Positions 38,510 to 47,743 are shown, counted from the first letter of the stretch. The stretch: 64,000 nt of DNA from Nitrospirillum amazonense (GCF_007828045.1 NZ_VITN01000001.1:575762-639761), one strand, 5' to 3'. Notes: generated by a model from the sequence alone, not told the origin. Translations and numbers: made by a program.

Positions 38510-38527
38510 TGGTCAAATCATTTTACC
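38510..38527. promoter_or_regulatory. Looser GntR/LldR-type operator near lutA
   Basis: GGTCAA (38510-38515) and TTTACC (38522-38527) form an inverted repeat with a six-base centre, one longer than in the two better sites. The left arm is identical to that of the palindrome in front of the GntR gene. Confidence 0.4.
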
Positions 38528-38727
38528 AAGAATGGTTGTCTCGGGCCCGTCCTCCGCATTGTGACGGAAGGCCAAATTATTCAGCGGCTTAATCCCAAGG
38601 GCTCTGGCCGGCCTTATCCCCTAGGCGGATCGGCCGAAACGTAACCGGGTTAACCAAGACCTTGGATTAGGGCCTTCTTTTCCGTTTGCACCCGCCCGGC
38701 GCGCGGGTTATCCATCATTGTGTCCAT

Positions 38728-38744
38728 GGTACAGTAATTTGACC
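38728..38744. promoter_or_regulatory. GntR/LldR-type operator upstream of lldP
   Basis: GGTACA-GTAAT-TTGACC is a 17-base inverted repeat that differs by one base in one arm from the perfect palindrome GGTCAA-N5-TTGACC at 44365-44381, with equal spacing. Confidence 0.6.
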
Positions 38745-38944
38745 AAGGAGACACCAACCCGGGCGATACCCGGGGCACCTGCCTGGGGCACCTGCCCGGG
38801 ACGCTTGAATCAGCGCGCCTGACCGATACCAGCGCGTGGGGAGGAACGACAGGACGCCGGCGGGCACCGGCGGCATCCCCGACCCCGCGCCGCCTTACGC
38901 GTTCTGCCTGGTTTCGACATGACAACAAAATAGGGGGGAAGGCC

Positions 38945-40594
38945 ATGCAGCCTTGGGTCCAAGTTTACGACCCGTTTGGGAACATGGTGGTGTCCGCGCT
39001 GGTCGCGGTGCTGCCCATCGTTTTCTTTTTCGTGGCGCTGGCCGTGCTGCGGCTGAAGGGCTACGTCGCCGGCACGCTGACCGTGTTGATCGCCCTGATC
39101 ATCGCCATCGCGGCCTATGGCATGCCGGCGTCCTCGGCCATCGCCGCCGTGGTCTACGGCTTCTTCTACGGCCTGTGGCCCATCGCCTGGATCATCGTGG
39201 CGGCCGTCTTCCTCTACAAGATCACGGTGAAGACGGGGCAGTTCGACATCATCCGCGCCAGCGTCATCTCCATCACCGAGGATCAACGCCTGCAGATGCT
39301 GATGGTGGGCTTCGCCTTCGGCGCCTTCCTGGAGGGCGCGGCCGGCTTCGGCGCGCCGGTGGCCATCACCGCCGCCATCCTGGCGGGCCTGGGCTTCAAC
39401 CCCCTTTACGCCGCCGGCCTCTGCCTCATCGCCAACACCGCGCCCGTGGCCTTCGGCGCCATGGGCACGCCCATCATCGTCGGTGCCCAGGTCTCGGGCC
39501 TGGACGTCTACAAGGTGGCGGCCATGACCGGGCGGCAACTGCCGGCCCTGTCGGTGTTCGTGCCATTCTGGCTGGTCTTCATCATGGACGGGGCCAAGGG
39601 CGTGCAGGAGACGTGGCCCGCTATCCTGGTGACGGGGGTCAGCTTCGCCGTCAGCCAGTACTTCACCTCCAACTACATCGGGGCCGAGCTGCCGGACATC
39701 ATCTCCGCCCTCATCAGCCTGCTGTGCCTGACGGTGTTCCTGAAGTTCTGGAAGCCCAAGAGCATCTTCCGCTTCAAGGACCAGCCGTTGGCGGCGGAGC
39801 GGGAGGCCCGGGCCTACACCGGCGGCCAGGTGCTGAAGGCGTGGTCGCCCTTCCTCATCCTCACCGTCATCGTGACGATCTGGAGCCTGAAGCCCTTCAA
39901 GGCCCTGTTCGCCAAGGGCGGCGCCCTGGTGGACACAGTGTTCCTCTTCGACGTGCCCAGCCTGCACAACGCCGTGACCAAGGTGGCCCCCATCGTCAAG
40001 GCCGCCACCCCCTACGCCGCGCAGTACAAGCTGGACCTGCTGGCCGCGACCGGCACCGCCATCCTCATCTCCGCCATCCTCAGCATGGTGGTGCTGCGCT
40101 ATGCCCCGGGCAAGGCGCTGGTCACGTTCGGGGAAACGTTGGCGGAGCTGAAGTGGCCCATGTACACCATCGGCGCCGTCCTGGCCTTCGCCTATATCGC
40201 CAACTATTCCGGCCTGTCCTCCACCCTGGCGCTGACCCTGGCGGAGGCGGGCAAGGGTTTCCCCTTCTTCTCGCCCATCCTGGGCTGGCTGGGCGTGTTC
40301 CTGACCGGGTCGGACACATCAAGCAACGCCCTGTTCGGCGCGCTGCAGGCCACGACGGCGCAACAGCTGGGCGTCTCCGACCTTCTGCTGGTGGCCGCCA
40401 ACAGCAGCGGCGGCGTCACCGGCAAGATGATCTCCCCGCAGAGCATCGCGGTGGCCTGCGCCGCCGTGGGCTTGGTGGGCAGCGAGTCCAACCTGCTGCG
40501 CTTCACGCTGAAGCACAGCCTCTTCTTCGTCTGCATCGTCGGCGTCATCACCCTGCTGCAGGCCTATGTCTTCACCGGCATGATTCCGCAATAG
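38945..40594 (+). CDS. lldP: L-lactate permease (LctP family)
   Basis: A 549-residue inner-membrane transporter with about 12-14 helices that imports lactate (and glycolate in some species) with protons. The start at 38945 follows GGGGGGAAGG. Family motifs are clear: [10 protein letters not shown] at the N terminus, [20 protein letters not shown] (near 121-140), [19 protein letters not shown], and [19 protein letters not shown] near the C terminus, with [19 protein letters not shown]. It diverges from the lutABC-dld operon and shares its control region, which is a common arrangement for lactate use. Confidence 0.95.
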   Translation: MQPWVQVYDPFGNMVVSALVAVLPIVFFFVALAVLRLKGYVAGTLTVLIALIIAIAAYGMPASSAIAAVVYGFFYGLWPIAWIIVAAVFLYKITVKTGQFDIIRASVISITEDQRLQMLMVGFAFGAFLEGAAGFGAPVAITAAILAGLGFNPLYAAGLCLIANTAPVAFGAMGTPIIVGAQVSGLDVYKVAAMTGRQLPALSVFVPFWLVFIMDGAKGVQETWPAILVTGVSFAVSQYFTSNYIGAELPDIISALISLLCLTVFLKFWKPKSIFRFKDQPLAAEREARAYTGGQVLKAWSPFLILTVIVTIWSLKPFKALFAKGGALVDTVFLFDVPSLHNAVTKVAPIVKAATPYAAQYKLDLLAATGTAILISAILSMVVLRYAPGKALVTFGETLAELKWPMYTIGAVLAFAYIANYSGLSSTLALTLAEAGKGFPFFSPILGWLGVFLTGSDTSSNALFGALQATTAQQLGVSDLLLVAANSSGGVTGKMISPQSIAVACAAVGLVGSESNLLRFTLKHSLFFVCIVGVITLLQAYVFTGMIPQ

Positions 40595-40615
40595 GGCACC
40601 GGCTTTATATGTGAC

Positions 40616-40645
40616 AAGGCCCCGGCCAGCGACCGCCGGGGCCTT
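40616..40645. terminator. Terminator between lldP and the O-acyltransferase gene
   Basis: AAGGCCCCGG (40616-40625) pairs perfectly with CCGGGGCCTT (40636-40645) around a ten-base loop. It lies 20 bases after the lldP stop and just before the stop of the convergent gene at 40687, and may act in both directions. Confidence 0.7.
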
Positions 40646-40686
40646 CTACATTCGCAAGGAGCTTACAATGACTGAACCGCGACGAC

Positions 40687-42993
40687 TCAGCGTAGGATTT
40701 TCAGATCCTGCAAAAAGAAATTCAGTGTGCGGCCGTCGTCTGATTGCTGCAGCGTAACAGGACTGGTGGGGGCCGGGCCTTCGAAGTCCAACTTCAACGT
40801 AAGCTTATCTTGCTGCAAAGGAGAGGGTAGAACCGCATTTATGGTGACCGGATGCGTTTCACTGCCATCAATCGTATTGCTATAAATGATGTCGCCATTG
40901 GCGAAAATGATGATTTTGCGCGGATAGGCATAGAAACGCCCCGTCATGGAGATGCTGCGGGCTCCTTTAGCGTCTGGTATCTGTAGAACAGTCCCCATGT
41001 CCTTGAGCCATCGTCCATCGCTCTCACAAGCATGCCAGGCCTCTTCATTTTGGAAGATTATGCCCTGGCTACAAATAGAGTTGGAGAATATTTTCTTTGT
41101 TAGATCGTTTGCCATCTTCTTTCCAAGAAATTGAGCCCCATCCTTGGAAAGATGAGTGGCGTCGTAAAAGATTGCCTTCTTGTCTTCCGTTAAAACGTGA
41201 CAATAATCGGCGGCTGGGCATATATAGTCAATAATATCGATGAATTTCGTAGGCCAGAAATTCTCAAGCTGCCGATTAATTGCTCGCACAGAAGGCAATT
41301 GGTTATAGAGCGCGGATTGTTTTTCGATTCCATCGAAGCTACCAATCTTGTTGACCAAATCGATAGAACTTTCCTTTTGTGTCTTTCTCCCCACTACAAA
41401 GATATCAGCTTTGGTCTTTGCTGTTAAAGTGTCGACAGTTTCCTTTAAATATGGAATTTGGAAATCAGACCAAAGGCCAACAACAAAAACAACATTGGCC
41501 TCTTGAACGTGAGGATCGTTCTCAAATTCCTCTTGTTTCTTTTCGCATTCTTCACGCAAGGCCGTAGAGCTGGCGGATGGCGGATTGACGGACTCCAGGA
41601 AGTGTTTTCTCTCAGCTTTGTTGACGATAAGGGTACCGCATTGCGTGATGATGGGCAGTATCCTGATATTGGCCGCATTTCCCAATCCGGACTCGACCAT
41701 CATATTCAGAAAGTCAGCAGCCTGAGAGTCGCCAACAATTAGAACGTTCGGCCGGGATGAGTTGAACTGGGTTCTGGAATAGAGTCCATTATGGGAGAAT
41801 AAGTAACGATCATATTCCTCTTTCGTTGTCTGATTTAGCGCGCTCAATTTTTCGCTGATGCGCCATTTCCACCCACCGCTGGCCCAGGCATCGGCAGCGA
41901 TAGGAGTGAAAGCCATAATGCAAAACATGCAGCACAGCACGAACGCATTGGAGTTCTTCGTTGGTTTGGATTTTCTTATGAAAAATCTAATTTCGACAAA
42001 GTGATGCAGTAAATAGCCGGAAAGAAGCGAAAAACCAAGAAGCAGAAATTTGCAGAAAAAAGAATCTATGTCGCCATGAACATAGTTTGCAAAAACAATC
42101 AGTGGCCAATGCACTAGATATAGTGAATAACTGATTCTGCCTATCCAACGGATGGGGGCATTATCCAGGACACGGCCACTCAGGCCCCCTCCTCGGCTAA
42201 AGATAATAAGGGCTGCACCCATCGTAGGGATAAGTGCGTGCAAGCCGGGAAAACTCGTATGTTCTGTATAGAGGAAGATGGAGACGGCAATCAAAAGAAG
42301 GCCAACGATACAAGAAAGTGAATGAATAAGGCGAGGCAACTTCGTTTTGAGGACGGCAAGACCTGCGCCGATGGCAAATTCATATATCCTAAATGGGGTG
42401 AGAAAGAACGCTGTTACTGGATGGGACGCCATAACGATTGTGCAGGCCAGAAGGCTAAGGATAGCAACCGCGCCAATGATCAGGGCGCGCGCATTTTCGT
42501 TGAACTTTGAAATTAAAACCATGAATGCAGGCCAGAGAAGATAGAATTGCTCTTCAACGCCAAGAGACCACATATGAAGAAGTGGTTTCTGTATAGAACT
42601 GACATCAAAATAACCAGACTGCAGCCAATAATAAATGTTCGCCAGCCCGGATATGGAATAAATGGCCTCGCCACTCATTTTTGTAAGATAAATTGGAGGA
42701 AATATTATGGAAGCCGCAACAAAACTTGTGGCTGTTACGAAAAACGCAGCTGGAAATAATCTGTGCAGCCGGCGAAGATAGAAATTGGCAAAGGTAAACT
42801 TTTGCTCATCAATTTCTGAGCTTATATTCCTGGTGATCAAATACCCGGAAATCGTATAAAAAATATCAACGCCGATATATCCTCCAGAAAAGACAGATAT
42901 TTGCAAATGAAATAAGAGAACGGAAAGAACGGCGATGCCACGTAATCCCTCGATGTCATTTCGGAACGCGGGACTTCTATAAGATAAAGACAT
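40687..42993 (-). CDS. Acyltransferase family 3 protein with C-terminal SGNH domain (OafA/YrhL-like)
   Basis: A 768-residue inner-membrane O-acetyltransferase. The N-terminal half has about ten to eleven helices with family motifs FRNDIEGLRGIAVLSVLLFH (residues 11-30), SGGYIGVDIFYTISGYLITR, LRRLHRLFPA and HMWSLGVEEQFYLLWPAFMV. The C-terminal periplasmic SGNH domain has VLIVGDSQAADF (Ser near 421) and YDATHLSKDG (Asp and His near 611). After it comes a short beta-rich end (ISMTGRFYAYPRKIIIFANG). Such enzymes acetylate O-antigen, capsule or other glycans. Codon use is much AT-richer than that of lldP or gntR, which points to horizontal transfer, as often seen for surface-modification genes. Confidence 0.92.
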   Translation of the reverse strand: MSLSYRSPAFRNDIEGLRGIAVLSVLLFHLQISVFSGGYIGVDIFYTISGYLITRNISSEIDEQKFTFANFYLRRLHRLFPAAFFVTATSFVAASIIFPPIYLTKMSGEAIYSISGLANIYYWLQSGYFDVSSIQKPLLHMWSLGVEEQFYLLWPAFMVLISKFNENARALIIGAVAILSLLACTIVMASHPVTAFFLTPFRIYEFAIGAGLAVLKTKLPRLIHSLSCIVGLLLIAVSIFLYTEHTSFPGLHALIPTMGAALIIFSRGGGLSGRVLDNAPIRWIGRISYSLYLVHWPLIVFANYVHGDIDSFFCKFLLLGFSLLSGYLLHHFVEIRFFIRKSKPTKNSNAFVLCCMFCIMAFTPIAADAWASGGWKWRISEKLSALNQTTKEEYDRYLFSHNGLYSRTQFNSSRPNVLIVGDSQAADFLNMMVESGLGNAANIRILPIITQCGTLIVNKAERKHFLESVNPPSASSTALREECEKKQEEFENDPHVQEANVVFVVGLWSDFQIPYLKETVDTLTAKTKADIFVVGRKTQKESSIDLVNKIGSFDGIEKQSALYNQLPSVRAINRQLENFWPTKFIDIIDYICPAADYCHVLTEDKKAIFYDATHLSKDGAQFLGKKMANDLTKKIFSNSICSQGIIFQNEEAWHACESDGRWLKDMGTVLQIPDAKGARSISMTGRFYAYPRKIIIFANGDIIYSNTIDGSETHPVTINAVLPSPLQQDKLTLKLDFEGPAPTSPVTLQQSDDGRTLNFFLQDLKILR

Positions 42994-43145
42994 GGAAATC
43001 TCTTGCCGGAAGGTGGATAGATAATTGGCTGCTATATTGTAATTTTTCTTAGGGGCATTTCTGACTACAAGCTATTGTCGGTCGCAATTTTGCAGGGAGG
43101 CACCCTAACAAAAAAAGAAAAAAGTTCCAATAGTCACTGCCGTGG

Positions 43146-43176
43146 CTCCCCCCGACCTCAGATCAGAAGGGGGGAG
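43146..43176. terminator. Hairpin of terminator shape
   Basis: CTCCCCCC (43146-43153) pairs perfectly with GGGGGGAG (43169-43176) around a 15-base loop. No U-run follows on either strand, and no intact gene ends here, so it may be left over from a degraded gene. Confidence 0.35.
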
Positions 43177-43369
43177 ACAGATTTTCAGCGCCGACCCGCC
43201 GTTGCTCCCTTCATTTAGAATGCCGCTCGATCACGGCCCCCCGCTTGGCCTGTTGTAGATCGGGCGCTCATCCATCACCGTGTCCCGTCCGTAGGCGACG
43301 TCGGTGAAGTGCCCGCCGCTCCCCGTCCCGGACTCAGTTTCATATCGCATCACCAGACCGTGGCCTGCC

Positions 43370-43480
43370 TCGCGGGGGGGCGCCCTGGCGCGGCTGGCCG
43401 GCCTGTCGCCGTCCCGCTTCCAGTACTTGTTCACGCGGGAGATGGGCGTGCCCTTCCGCCGCACCTTCGGCGCGCCGCCC
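43370..43480 (+). pseudogene. Remnant of an AraC family regulator (second helix-turn-helix)
   Basis: A short plus-strand frame contains LARLAGLSPSRFQYLFTREM followed by GVPFRRTFG. This is the recognisable DNA-binding segment of AraC-type regulators (LA...SPSRF..LF....G..F). No N-terminal part or the remaining part of the domain is present, so it is a fragment of a lost gene. Confidence 0.5.
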
Positions 43481-43520
43481 TCGGTCAGCCTGTCGCGGGT
43501 GCGGACGTAGGGAAGGGGAC

Positions 43521-44294
43521 TTACTTCTCCGCCACGATATCCCCGCCGGCGATGCGGCGCAGCGAGGCCTCCAGCCGGGCGTCGGCGCGGGAGATTTCGA
43601 CCAGGGCGTCGCGGATGAAATTGATGTGCGCCTCGGCCGCCGCGCGCGCCGCCGCCGGGTCGCCTTTCATGATCGCCTCATAGAGGGCGCGGTGTTGGCT
43701 CAGCAGCAGCTGGCGCACGCCGGTGCGCTGGTACAGCTTGGCGCGGTTGAAGAACACGTCCTGGCGCAGCATCTCGGCCAGGGCCCGCATGATGTGCAGG
43801 ATGACGACGTTGTGCGTGGCCTCATAGACCGCCAGGTGGAATTCCGCGTCGGCGTCCGCCTCTTCCTTCGCCTCGTCATGGCCGTGGGCGGCCTCCATGG
43901 CCTCGAACCGGGCCCGGATCTGGGCACGGTCGACATCGGTGGCGCGCAGGGCGGCGTAGTAGGCGGCTGCGCCCTCCACCTCCGTCCTGAACTCCAGGTA
44001 ATCCAAGGTGGTCTCGGGCCGGGCGGCCAGCACGGCGTGCAGCGGCTCGGTGAAGGTGGGGCCCAGCAGGGGGGCGACGAAGGTGGCGCCACCCCGGCCG
44101 CTGCGCAGCAGGCCGCGCTGCTCCAGCTTCTCCAATGCCTCGCGCAGCGAAGGGCGGGAGACGTTGAAGCGCACGGCCAGTTCCCGCTCCGGCACCAGCT
44201 TCTCGCCGGGGCGCAGGCTGCCTTCCACGATCAGCTGTTCCAGATGCTCGGCGATGGTGTCGGCCAGCTTGGCCGGCCGGATGCTGTCCTTCAT
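43521..44294 (-). CDS. GntR family regulator with FCD domain (LldR/PdhR-like)
   Basis: A 257-residue regulator. The N-terminal winged helix is typical (LADTIAEHLEQLIVEGSLRP, KLVPERELAVRFNVSRPSLR, EALEKLEQRGLLRSGRGGAT), followed by an all-helical FCD ligand domain with conserved metal-ligand positions (FRTEVEGAAAYYAA, DAEFHLAVYEATHN, SQHRALYEAI). This branch contains the lactate regulator LldR and the pyruvate regulator PdhR. The gene carries a perfect palindrome in its own promoter that recurs between lutA and lldP, so it is probably the lactate-responsive repressor of that region and of itself. It lies 2.3 kb from lldP across the acquired acyltransferase gene. Confidence 0.9.
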   Translation of the reverse strand: MKDSIRPAKLADTIAEHLEQLIVEGSLRPGEKLVPERELAVRFNVSRPSLREALEKLEQRGLLRSGRGGATFVAPLLGPTFTEPLHAVLAARPETTLDYLEFRTEVEGAAAYYAALRATDVDRAQIRARFEAMEAAHGHDEAKEEADADAEFHLAVYEATHNVVILHIMRALAEMLRQDVFFNRAKLYQRTGVRQLLLSQHRALYEAIMKGDPAAARAAAEAHINFIRDALVEISRADARLEASLRRIAGGDIVAEK

Positions 44295-44364
44295 GGGGTC
44301 CCGTCAGCGTTTCCTCTGCCCCACCGTTCCCGGTCGCCCGCTTGTGACGGCGGCGCGGTGGCGC

Positions 44365-44381
44365 GGTCAAAATAATTGACC
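44365..44381. promoter_or_regulatory. Perfect palindromic operator in the gntR promoter
   Basis: GGTCAA-AATAA-TTGACC is a perfect 17-base inverted repeat about 70 bases before the gntR start. It fits FadR-subfamily operators (TGGTNNNACCA-like) and indicates autoregulation. Confidence 0.65.
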
Positions 44382-44422
44382 AGCAGCACCTTGGGGCGCA
44401 ACGGAAATGACGGTTGGGGGCC

Positions 44423-45160
44423 TCAGCGCAGCAGGCTGAAGTCCACCGGCAGGGTCCAGTCCAGGGGCTTGTCGTCCGGGGCCGGGGGCAACGGGTCGGC
44501 CCGCCGCACCGTGGCCACCGCCTCCTCATCCAGCAGGGCGGAACCGGAGCTGCGCCCCAGCGTCACGCTCAGCACGTGGCCTGTCCGGTCGAGGGTGAAG
44601 TGCACCAAGGCGGTGCCCACCTGGTGACGCTGCCGCGCCTGCGCGGGATAGCGCAGATAGCGGTAGAGGTGCGCCATCAGCCGGCCCTCATAGCTGTCCG
44701 GGCCTTTGCTGGCCGGTGCCGGCGGGGCGGGCGGGGCCTCCGGCGCCGGGGTGGCCGTCTGCACCGCTGTGCTGGGCGGCGGCGGCTCAGGTTGCGGCGT
44801 CGCAACCGGGGCGGCCTGTGGCGGCACCGGCGGCGGCGGGGGCAGGGGGATGGGCTTCACCGCCACCGGCTTGGGCGGCGGGGGCTTGGGCGTGGGTTGG
44901 GGCGTGGGTTTGGGCGGCTCCGGCTTCGGGGGCTCGGGCTTGGGCGGTGCGGGTGGCGGTGGCGCCGGGGGCGGCGGCAGGTCGATCTGCAGCGGCGGTG
45001 GAGGAGGCGGCGGCTCCAGGGTGGAGCGCGCCATCAGCCAGGGCAGGGCCAGGGCATGGGCGGCCAGCACCAAGGCCAAGCTGCCGCCCCAGACCAAGCG
45101 TCCGCGCCTGTCCTCGCCAGGAAGGTCGCCGCCGTTCTTGTTCATCGATGCCATCGCCAT
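44423..45160 (-). CDS. tonB: TonB family energy transducer
   Basis: A 245-residue periplasm-spanning protein that links the proton-driven ExbBD motor to outer-membrane receptors. It has one N-terminal helix (LVWGGSLALVLAAHALALPW), a long Pro-rich spacer with PKPEPPKPEPPKP repeats, and a C-terminal TonB domain (YEGRLMAHLYRYLRYPAQAR, GTALVHFTLDRTGHVLSVTL, SSGSALLDEEAVATVRRADP). The start at 45160 lies four bases after the exbD stop; in-frame ATGs at 45154 and 45145 are alternatives. It is the last gene of the siderophore-uptake operon. Confidence 0.92.
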   Translation of the reverse strand: MAMASMNKNGGDLPGEDRRGRLVWGGSLALVLAAHALALPWLMARSTLEPPPPPPPLQIDLPPPPAPPPPAPPKPEPPKPEPPKPTPQPTPKPPPPKPVAVKPIPLPPPPPVPPQAAPVATPQPEPPPPSTAVQTATPAPEAPPAPPAPASKGPDSYEGRLMAHLYRYLRYPAQARQRHQVGTALVHFTLDRTGHVLSVTLGRSSGSALLDEEAVATVRRADPLPPAPDDKPLDWTLPVDFSLLR

Positions 45161-45164
45161 GGCG

Positions 45165-45599
45165 TCACGGGGCCCCGCCGCCATCCAGCCCCACCAGCGA
45201 GACCTTCAGGTAGCCAGCGCTACGCAGGCTGTTCATCACCGCCGTCAGGTCGCCGTAGGAGACGACGCGGTCGGCGCTGAGGGTGATGCGCTGTTCCTTG
45301 TCGCCGCCGGCGGCCTGGTCCAGGGCGGCGGCCAAGCCGTCGCGCGCCACGTCGGCGCCGTCGACCGCCAGGGTCAGGTCGGCGCGGATGGTCAGGGTCA
45401 CCGGCTTTTCCGGGTGCGGCCGGGGCGGCGCGTTGGAGGAGGGCAGGTCCACCGGCACGTCCACGGTGGCCAAGGGGGCCGCCACCATGAAGATGATCAG
45501 CAGCACCAGCATCACGTCGATGAAGGGCGTGACGTTGATCTCGTGGGTCTCGGCCAGCTCATCGCCGCCGTGGGAAAGACGGGCAGCCATCCCGGTCAC
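45165..45599 (-). CDS. exbD: Biopolymer transport protein ExbD
   Basis: A 144-residue inner-membrane protein with one helix (NVTPFIDVMLVLLIIFMVAA) that contains the essential Asp of the proton path, followed by a periplasmic domain (PVTLTIRADLTLAVDGADVA, ...SAGYLKVSLVGLDG). The start is either a GTG at 45599 that overlaps the exbB stop as GTGA, or an ATG at 45590. It works with ExbB and TonB. Confidence 0.93.
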   Translation of the reverse strand: MTGMAARLSHGGDELAETHEINVTPFIDVMLVLLIIFMVAAPLATVDVPVDLPSSNAPPRPHPEKPVTLTIRADLTLAVDGADVARDGLAAALDQAAGGDKEQRITLSADRVVSYGDLTAVMNSLRSAGYLKVSLVGLDGGGAP

Positions 45600-46441
45600 T
45601 CCGCCGCGCGGCCGCGGGAGAGGGTGACGCCGGCCCCTTGGATGCCAGCCTGCGCGCGGTCCAGGTCACGGCTGACCAGGCGCAGTACGCCGGCCGACAC
45701 GTCGGCCAGCAGCACGCGATAACCGTCCACCTTGCGGGCGAAAACGTTGTAGACCACCACCGCCGGGATGGCCGCCACCAGGCCGGTGGCGGTCGCCAGC
45801 AGCGCCTCGGCGATGCCCGGGGCCACGACCGCCAGGCTGGTGGTCTGGGTCTTCGAGATGCCGATGAAGCTGTTCATAATACCCCACACCGTGCCGAACA
45901 GGCCGACGAAGGGGGCGGTGGCGCCGATGGTGGCCAGGATGCCGGTGCCGCGCACGATGGCGCGGCGGGCCTTGGCCTCCAGCCGTTCCAGCCGCAGCAC
46001 CACGCGCTCCTTCACGCCCTCGGCCGGCAGGCCGTCGGACTGGGCACGTTCGGCGGTCGCGGCGCGGGCGAAGGCCAGGGCCAGGGCGTCGGCCTCGTTC
46101 GTCAGCTGGCTGGCCGCCACGTCCAGGCTGGGGGCGTCGTCCAGCTTGTCCAGCGAGCCCTGCAGGCGGCCGCGCGCGGCGCGCAGTTCCAGGCCCTTGG
46201 CCAACAGGATGGTCCAGGTGACGACGGAGGCCGCCAGCAGGCCCAGGATGACGGCCTTCACCACGCCATCGGCGTTCAGGAACATGCCCATGGCCGACAG
46301 GTCGTGCGGCACGGTTGCGGCGGCCGCGCGCGTTGTCCCCTCTTGCGCCCAGGCGCCGCCGGCCGCGCCCCAGCCCAGCGCCGCCGTCAGGCCGGCGGCC
46401 GTGCGCTTCAGCCCAGCCCGCTTCAACAATATGGTCGCCAT
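45596..46441 (-). CDS. exbB: TonB-system motor protein ExbB
   Basis: A 281-residue inner-membrane protein of the MotA/TolQ/ExbB family. The ATG at 46441 is chosen for the GAGGGGC site before it; 46468 is an alternative. A signal-peptide-like N terminus (LKRTAAGLTAALGWGAAGGA) is followed by three helices: VVKAVILGLLAASVVTWTIL, GILATIGATAPFVGLFGTVW and ALLATATGLVAAIPAVVVYN, with family motifs GTVWGIMNSF and APGIAEALLATATGL. It forms the proton channel with ExbD that energises TonB. Confidence 0.94.
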   Translation of the reverse strand: MATILLKRAGLKRTAAGLTAALGWGAAGGAWAQEGTTRAAAATVPHDLSAMGMFLNADGVVKAVILGLLAASVVTWTILLAKGLELRAARGRLQGSLDKLDDAPSLDVAASQLTNEADALALAFARAATAERAQSDGLPAEGVKERVVLRLERLEAKARRAIVRGTGILATIGATAPFVGLFGTVWGIMNSFIGISKTQTTSLAVVAPGIAEALLATATGLVAAIPAVVVYNVFARKVDGYRVLLADVSAGVLRLVSRDLDRAQAGIQGAGVTLSRGRAAE

Positions 46442-46509
46442 GATTGTCGTGCCCCTCTTTGAAATCATCGCGTCGCTGCCCTGACGCGTCGTGTGACGGT
46501 TGATGGCGG

Positions 46510-47739
46510 TCATTCCGCGGCGGATTGCAGGATGGCGGCGGCGCGGGCGGCGCCGGCCTTGCGGTTCCGGCGCTTGATCCACCACATGGAGATGCCGGTG
46601 ATGGCGAACAGGGTGGGCAGCAGGCCGCTCAGCGCCACCAGGACGCGGTAAATGGGGCCCAGCCCCTCGCCTTCATGCAGGGGGCGCATCCAGCCGGTGA
46701 TCTTGTTGCCGGCGGCCTGGGCGTTGGGGTCGCGTACCTCCACCACCTGGCGGGCCCAGGGGTCCACCATCAGGGTAACGGCGCTGGAAGCGTCGCCGCC
46801 CGGGGGCGCCAGCACCACGCGAATGGCCTGGTCGGGGCCTTGCGGCAGGCCGGCGCCGCGCAGGGCCAGGCCGGGGCGGGGCGATGCCGCCAGGGCGATC
46901 GCCACGGCCTCATCCACGCCGGCCGGGTCCACGCCGTCGCGCGGCGTCACCTTGGGCACGGCGAAGCCCTGGGTCTGCGCCGCCATGGGCAACCCCGATG
47001 CGATGCCGGCGGCGATGGTCTGGGGGAAGGCGATGGCGACGCCGGTAAAGCTGACTACCAGGAAGACGGCCAGGCCCCAGATGCCGGCGGCGCCATGCAA
47101 CTCGCGATGGAAGCGGGCACCCTTGGCCGCCTTGCGCACGATGAAGGACTGGCGCCACTGCCCGGGCCGGGGCCACCACAGCACCAGGCCGGTAACGCCC
47201 AGCGCCGTCATGATGAGGCCCAGGTACCCCACCAGGTCGCGGCCGCTGCGGTCCTGGATCAGCAGGTTGCCGTGCAAGCGGTGGATCCAGCCGATGGTGG
47301 CGTCCAGGCCGGGCGTGTTCACCACCGCCAGGGTGACCGGGTCGATGTGCACGCTGATGCCCGGCATGCCGCCGCCTGGCCCGCCGCCCTGCGGGCGGGG
47401 GCCGCCCTGGCCGTGGGCGTGCTCCCCACCCTGCGGCATGCGGCGGGGGGCCTGGAAGCGCACGGTGGCGGTTCCGCCCGGCGCGGATGGCGCGGCGTAG
47501 CTGGCGGGCCGGGCGCCCGGCGGGGCACCAGCGGTGTCCAGGGCCGCGGCGGCGGCGGCCACCACCTCGGCCACGCCATGTGGTGCTGCATCGGCGGGCG
47601 AGGCCGGCAATGATGGTGTGAACAGTGCGCGCAGCTCGGGCTCGATCACCAGCACGGTACCCGACAGGCCCAGCGCCAACAGGGGCAGGCCCAGGATCAG
47701 GCCCACCCACAGGTGCAGGAAGCGCAGCGTTTTCACCAT
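46510..47739 (-). CDS. PepSY-associated transmembrane protein
   Basis: A 409-residue inner-membrane protein of the PepSY-TM group. It begins with the typical VKTLRFLHLWVGLILGLPLL helix, has HRLHGNLL and RDLVGYLGLIMTALGVTGLV, a mid-protein FHRELHGAAGIWGLAVFLVV helix, and ends with GLLPTLFAITGISMWWIKRR. A His/Gly/Pro-rich stretch (about residues 100-122, with HAHGQGG) may bind metal. Proteins of this type commonly accompany TonB-dependent siderophore receptors and are thought to act as membrane ferric-siderophore reductases. It lies four bases from the PiuC-type gene and before exbB, within the iron operon. Confidence 0.88.
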   Translation of the reverse strand: MVKTLRFLHLWVGLILGLPLLALGLSGTVLVIEPELRALFTPSLPASPADAAPHGVAEVVAAAAAALDTAGAPPGARPASYAAPSAPGGTATVRFQAPRRMPQGGEHAHGQGGPRPQGGGPGGGMPGISVHIDPVTLAVVNTPGLDATIGWIHRLHGNLLIQDRSGRDLVGYLGLIMTALGVTGLVLWWPRPGQWRQSFIVRKAAKGARFHRELHGAAGIWGLAVFLVVSFTGVAIAFPQTIAAGIASGLPMAAQTQGFAVPKVTPRDGVDPAGVDEAVAIALAASPRPGLALRGAGLPQGPDQAIRVVLAPPGGDASSAVTLMVDPWARQVVEVRDPNAQAAGNKITGWMRPLHEGEGLGPIYRVLVALSGLLPTLFAITGISMWWIKRRNRKAGAARAAAILQSAAE

Positions 47740-47743
47740 GGCG

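Larger units (their letters stand above)
38391..38944. promoter_or_regulatory. Divergent control region between lutA and lldP
   Basis: 554 bases holding promoters for both directions. It carries several TGGT/ACCA half sites typical of FadR-type GntR operators. The best is GGTACA-GTAAT-TTGACC at 38728-38744; a looser one is at 38510-38527. Part of the region near 38490-38590 is AT-richer, as expected of promoters. No coding frame in it is convincing. Confidence 0.5.
42994..43520. other. Non-coding stretch with a hairpin and a regulator remnant
   Basis: The first 150 bases are AT-rich and presumably hold the acyltransferase promoter. A hairpin CTCCCCCC/GGGGGGAG follows at 43146-43176. From about 43200 the DNA returns to high GC and contains a short fragment of an AraC-type regulator (43370-43480). 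No intact gene is seen. Confidence 0.45.

Noticed and set aside
38510..38527. Perfect GntR operator near lutA
   Set aside because: At first sight it matched the 17-base spacing, but the count shows an 18-base site with one arm altered, so I list it only as a looser site.
38953..40614. Alternative long frame overlapping lldP on the same strand
   Set aside because: Its translation is Arg/Gly/His-rich without membrane segments, whereas the frame starting at 38945 gives a typical lactate permease.
43231..43464. Short minus-strand frame ending in DERPIYNRPSGGP
   Set aside because: No start signal, no recognisable family, and it lies across the AraC remnant; probably chance.
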